From: an uncultured Pseudomonadales bacterium
GTDB lineage: Bacteria; Pseudomonadota; Gammaproteobacteria; Pseudomonadales; Pseudohongiellaceae
DNA: 37,235 bases
Reading direction: 5' to 3'
Assembly: GCA_949430125.1 (NCBI GenBank)
Contig: CASQMQ010000022.1
Coordinates: 1 to 37,235 of the forward strand
In this document: positions 34,559 to 37,235 of the stretch, one piece after another
Layout: each line of letters opens with the position of its first letter
Numbering within the stretch: the first letter of the stretch is position 1
Program-made: the position numbers and the translations under genes
Notes under the pieces: model-generated
Databases searched by the model: none
Seen by the model: only the letters and a program-made list of their open reading frames with translations
What the model was told of the DNA's origin: nothing

Positions 34559-34921
34559 ATGATTAAAAAGCTTTCAAGTTCGGTCGCTAAGCGGAGTCCC
34601 TGTCCTGTTGCCACGGCCTTGGATTTGGTTGGTGATAAATGGACGCTGCTAATTATCCGTGATATCGGGTTTTTTGCTCGTCACCGCAATAAAGATTTTC
34701 AGCAGGGGGTTGAGAGCATTCCAAGCAATATATTGGCCAGTCGTTTAAAAATGCTGCTGGAGAATAAGCTGATTCGCAGGATCCCTTATCAAAATAATCC
34801 ACTGCGATACGAATATTTCCTAACGGAAGCAGGTGAGGGCCTCCTGCCAGTGGTTAAAGCGATGGCAAAATGGGGCGAAGTTCATGTCGCTGGGTCCCGA
34901 ATGCCGCGCCGGCTGCAATAG
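34559..34921 (+). CDS. HxlR-family winged-helix transcriptional regulator
   Basis: This encodes 120 residues of one HxlR domain: CPVATALDLVGDKWTLLIIRDI (Cys15 and the first helices), FQQGVESIPSNILASRLKML as the recognition helix region, LLENKLIRRIPY as the wing start and YFLTEAGEGLLPVVKAMAKW at the end. HxlR proteins are dimeric repressors or activators that often sense electrophiles or oxidants through the N-terminal Cys. It is flanked on both sides by near-identical inverted repeats and is followed by a membrane protein, an SDR and a GST, which may be its regulon. Confidence 0.92.
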   Translation: MIKKLSSSVAKRSPCPVATALDLVGDKWTLLIIRDIGFFARHRNKDFQQGVESIPSNILASRLKMLLENKLIRRIPYQNNPLRYEYFLTEAGEGLLPVVKAMAKWGEVHVAGSRMPRRLQ

Positions 34922-34955
34922 GCATCACTGTTTTAAAACACGTGTTCACGTTAGA

Positions 34956-34974
34956 CACTTGCATAATGCAAGTG
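34956..34974. promoter_or_regulatory. Probable HxlR operator 2 (CACTTGCATAATGCAAGTG)
   Basis: A perfect 19-bp palindrome with 9-bp arms lies between the HxlR gene and the DUF2306 gene. TATAAA at 34990-34995 is a plausible -10, which puts the palindrome over the -35 region. It shares arms CACTTG/CAAGTG and the 7-nt spacing with operator 1. Confidence 0.65.
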
Positions 34975-35038
34975 ACATGCTGGGGCCGGTATAAATGATC
35001 CTTACGGGTCTAGTAATTTAATAATTAAGGAAATTTTT

Positions 35039-35818
35039 ATGGTCGATATTTCAATTGCAGAGCTTCCGGCAAGAGCGGACCAGCATGATTTCAATACGCC
35101 TATGCGCCGAAAAATGCGAAAAATGCTAGACATAGTTGGCTGGACCGTTGTGTTGCTTCTGCTATTCGTCGGTCTAAGCTCCTTGGTTAGTCGGGTTGTA
35201 CTTCTAAATAGTGAATTTTCAAAGGAGGTAGTCAATATTGGAAATGGGGTCAGTAATTTTGATATCCGGTATATTCAGCACTATTTCGTTGCAGGGGTTC
35301 ACTTGCTATTTGGACTTATCGTCTATGTCTTCGCACCTTTTCAGTTCATGACGAGTATTCGTAAACGATTTATTGGCTTTCATCGCTGGTCCGGTAGAGC
35401 TTGGATGATTAGTGGTGCGGTAGCTGGATTCACAGGAGCATTCTTTGGAGTCGTTTGGCCGTTTACAGGTCATCAGGGGTTTGGGCTGCTGCAAACCGGT
35501 ATCAACGCTATTATTGGCCCTTACACATTATTCTGCTTGTATAAGGCTTATAGCAATATCCGGGCACGTAATTTTGGCGAACACAGAGAGTGGATGATCC
35601 GAACTTTTGCGTTAATGTTGGGTGTGGCGACGCAGAGAGTATTGATGATAATCCTCACCGTGCTTACGGGAATAGGTCGAGAACCCATGTTTGCGCCCGC
35701 CATGATTGCTGGCATGATTATCAATATTGTTGTTGCTGAATATTGGATCGCTTTGACTAAAACTCCTGGCAGCGGTCATCGGCACTGGAAAGATCTTGAT
35801 AGGAGAACGGCGTCTTGA
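35039..35818 (+). CDS. DUF2306 membrane protein
   Basis: This encodes 259 residues. An N-terminal cytosolic part of about 30 residues is followed by about seven membrane segments. FIGFHRWSGRAWMISGAVAG and HREWMIRTFALMLGVATQR (paired His/Arg-rich turns) are characteristic of DUF2306 proteins. The function of the family is not established. AAGGA stands 8 nt upstream of the ATG. The gene lies right behind the second inverted repeat, so HxlR control is likely. Confidence 0.85.
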   Translation: MVDISIAELPARADQHDFNTPMRRKMRKMLDIVGWTVVLLLLFVGLSSLVSRVVLLNSEFSKEVVNIGNGVSNFDIRYIQHYFVAGVHLLFGLIVYVFAPFQFMTSIRKRFIGFHRWSGRAWMISGAVAGFTGAFFGVVWPFTGHQGFGLLQTGINAIIGPYTLFCLYKAYSNIRARNFGEHREWMIRTFALMLGVATQRVLMIILTVLTGIGREPMFAPAMIAGMIINIVVAEYWIALTKTPGSGHRHWKDLDRRTAS

Positions 35819-35873
35819 TTAAAGTGTTTGCAATTGAGCTAAAGGGAAATAGCGACAAATAAAGGAGTAAGCT

Positions 35874-36638
35874 ATGAAGCCAGTTTGTTTAGTTATCGGA
35901 GCGGGTGCTGGAATTGGCGGCACAGTTGGCAAGCGCTTTGCTCAGGAAGGTTATCACTCGGTACTGTGTCGGCGCAGTAATGAAGGGGGCCTAAATAAAC
36001 TGGTTTCGCAGATACAGGAAAATGGCGGAGAGGCGTCGGGGTTTCTCTTGAATGCCGTGGATGAAGGCAGTATTGAAGAACGTATAGCGGAAGTAGAATC
36101 TCAGATCGGACCGATAGAAGTAGTAGTCTTTAATCTTGGTGCGCAAATCGGCAATCGTTCTCTTCAAGATACTTCATATAAAGTGTTCGAACTAGGTTGG
36201 AAGATGGCAACATTTGCCCTATTTAGAACTGCATCCACACTGTTCCCACTCATGGAAAAACGCGGCAGAGGTACACTGTTGGTCACTTCATCCACTGCAG
36301 CTGTTCGTGGCAATGCCCAACAGCATTCGCATGCTGCGGCTATGGCTGGGCGACGTATGCTTTGCCAGTCCTTAAATGCAGAATATGCCAGTAAAGGTAT
36401 TCATTTGGCCCACATCGTCATTGATGGCTCTGTTGATGCGCCAGATACGCTGGGGAAAATGATGGGTGCTGAAAAATTTCAACAATTACGGCAAGAGAAA
36501 GGCATGGAGCACGATGGCTTGATGCTGCCGGAGAAAATCGCGGATACTTACCTCCACTTGCATCAGCAACACCGCTCAGTTTGGACACACGAATTGGATC
36601 TTCGTGCGTTCTCGGATCTTGCGTGGTGGAATCATTAA
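35874..36638 (+). CDS. SDR family protein with atypical active site
   Basis: This encodes 254 residues. LVIGAGAGIGGTVGKRFAQEG is the Rossmann loop (about 6-26) and VVVFNLGAQIG the NAG-like segment. TSSTAAVRGNA holds the catalytic Ser. Where classical enzymes have Tyr-x-x-x-Lys, the alignment QHSHAAAMAGRRMLCQS gives His and Met. The C-terminus (IHLAHIVIDGSVDAP, TYLHLHQQHRSVWTHELDLR) matches a distinct SDR subgroup in which the Tyr is also replaced. It is 55 nt behind DUF2306 with GGAG 7 nt before the ATG, so probably co-transcribed. Whether it still binds NAD(P) and works as a reductase is unclear. Confidence 0.82.
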   Translation: MKPVCLVIGAGAGIGGTVGKRFAQEGYHSVLCRRSNEGGLNKLVSQIQENGGEASGFLLNAVDEGSIEERIAEVESQIGPIEVVVFNLGAQIGNRSLQDTSYKVFELGWKMATFALFRTASTLFPLMEKRGRGTLLVTSSTAAVRGNAQQHSHAAAMAGRRMLCQSLNAEYASKGIHLAHIVIDGSVDAPDTLGKMMGAEKFQQLRQEKGMEHDGLMLPEKIADTYLHLHQQHRSVWTHELDLRAFSDLAWWNH

Positions 36639-36754
36639 GTACTGCGTCAGAATTTGGTACATCAGAATCGAAAAACCGTGACGATTCTGGCATTATGAGT
36701 TTGGTGCTATTTAACGAATAGCCTATCGCAAGCCAATTATTTAGAAGCCACATT

Positions 36755-37235
36755 ATGAGCGGAGCACAAATTACGCTTTGGGGTGCCGGGACCAGTCGCA
36801 CCATTCGACCGATCTGGGTCGCGGAAGAGCTAGGCCTTAGTTATGCATTGATACCAATTGGGCCTAGAACTGGTGAAACTCAAACCGAAAGCTATACAGA
36901 GTTAAATCCCAAGCAAAAAATTCCTTTTCTTGAAGATGGTAGCTTGCAGTTATCGGAAAGCGTCGCGATTAGTCGCTACCTGGTTAATCGTTATGGGACA
37001 ACAGCCACAATGGCGCCGCCGGCTTCTATTGAAGAGCAGGCGAAGGAAGATGAATGGCTTAGTTTCATTTACGGTGAACTGGACGAGACGAGTCTGTATA
37101 TCTTGAGACGCCACGGAGCACTGGCGGCCATCTATGGCGAAGCACCAACTGCTATCACCGCGGCAAAACAGTATTTTCAGAAGCAAGTGGCTGTTGCCGA
37201 TATGCACTTGCGAGAGACTCAGTACCTAGTCAATA
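36755..37235 (+). CDS. Glutathione S-transferase, partial (runs off the window)
   Basis: The first 160 residues are present; the 3' end lies beyond the window. The N-terminal thioredoxin-like domain has ITLWGAGTSRTIRPIWVAEE (start site Ser/Thr region), then NPKQKIPFLEDG and LSESVAISRYLVNRYG (glutathione-binding cis-Pro and Glu-Ser). The helical C-terminal domain has begun (EEQAKEDEWLSFIYGELDE). The class is not decided. It lies 115 nt after the SDR gene on the same strand. A GST beside HxlR, DUF2306 and SDR suggests electrophile stress. Confidence 0.88.
   Translation, partial: MSGAQITLWGAGTSRTIRPIWVAEELGLSYALIPIGPRTGETQTESYTELNPKQKIPFLEDGSLQLSESVAISRYLVNRYGTTATMAPPASIEEQAKEDEWLSFIYGELDETSLYILRRHGALAAIYGEAPTAITAAKQYFQKQVAVADMHLRETQYLVN

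Overview
The window looks like a chromosomal segment of a heterotrophic, Gram-negative gammaproteobacterium, probably marine or aquatic. Evidence: TonB-dependent uptake, lipoprotein cytochrome/quinoprotein enzymes, MATE, Uup, SuhB-type, FghA and HxlR families of proteobacterial type, good Shine-Dalgarno sites and -10 boxes. No rRNA, tRNA, CRISPR array, IS element or phage gene was seen. The species cannot be named from sequence alone.

Layout. 1-2330: a small secreted protein and a MATE exporter broken by a frameshift. 2637-5908: a sugar-type cassette (periplasmic binding protein, TIM-barrel isomerase/epimerase, Gfo/Idh/MocA oxidoreductase) without ABC permease or ATPase. 6266-8176: uup. 8194-10683 (minus): a secreted PqqB-like metallo-hydrolase, a small membrane protein, a MOSC protein and a VOC protein. 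10747-11031: remnant of a PNPOx-like flavoprotein. 11109-15839 (minus): a CHRD protein followed by two tandem cytochrome-c/PQQ beta-propeller lipoproteins. 15840-18444: gene-poor stretch with small minus-strand ORFs. 18445-20069: purK-purE of Bacteroidetes-like type. 20098-23989: thiamine salvage locus (TPP riboswitch, TonB receptor, YkoF/MTH1187-like thiamine-binding protein, PnuT-like permease) with a divergent NadR-like kinase. 24207-27557: tannase-family esterase, SRAP protein, S-formylglutathione hydrolase. 27577-31505 (minus): GtrA, DprE1-like oxidase, DprE2-like SDR and HAD-UbiA, a complete set for making polyprenyl-phosphate-arabinose (or a related pentose). 31636-34357: inositol-monophosphatase family enzyme and a redoxin/cytochrome/copper-monooxygenase-like protein. 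34559-37235: HxlR regulator, DUF2306 membrane protein, atypical SDR and a GST cut by the window end.

Four genes (MATE, DprE2-like SDR, HAD-UbiA, redoxin/Cu protein) each continue perfectly after a single-base frame change. Four such events in one window, two of them in adjacent genes of one operon, suggest indel errors in the assembly at least as strongly as real gene decay. One of them creates a false SDR-HAD fusion in the raw reading frame.

The strongest biological leads are the prenyl-phospho-pentose cassette, the thiamine locus with its possible kinase partner, the two quinoprotein paralogs that seem to lack the usual PQQ-site residues, and a matched pair of CACTTG-N7-CAAGTG-type operators that frame the HxlR gene.
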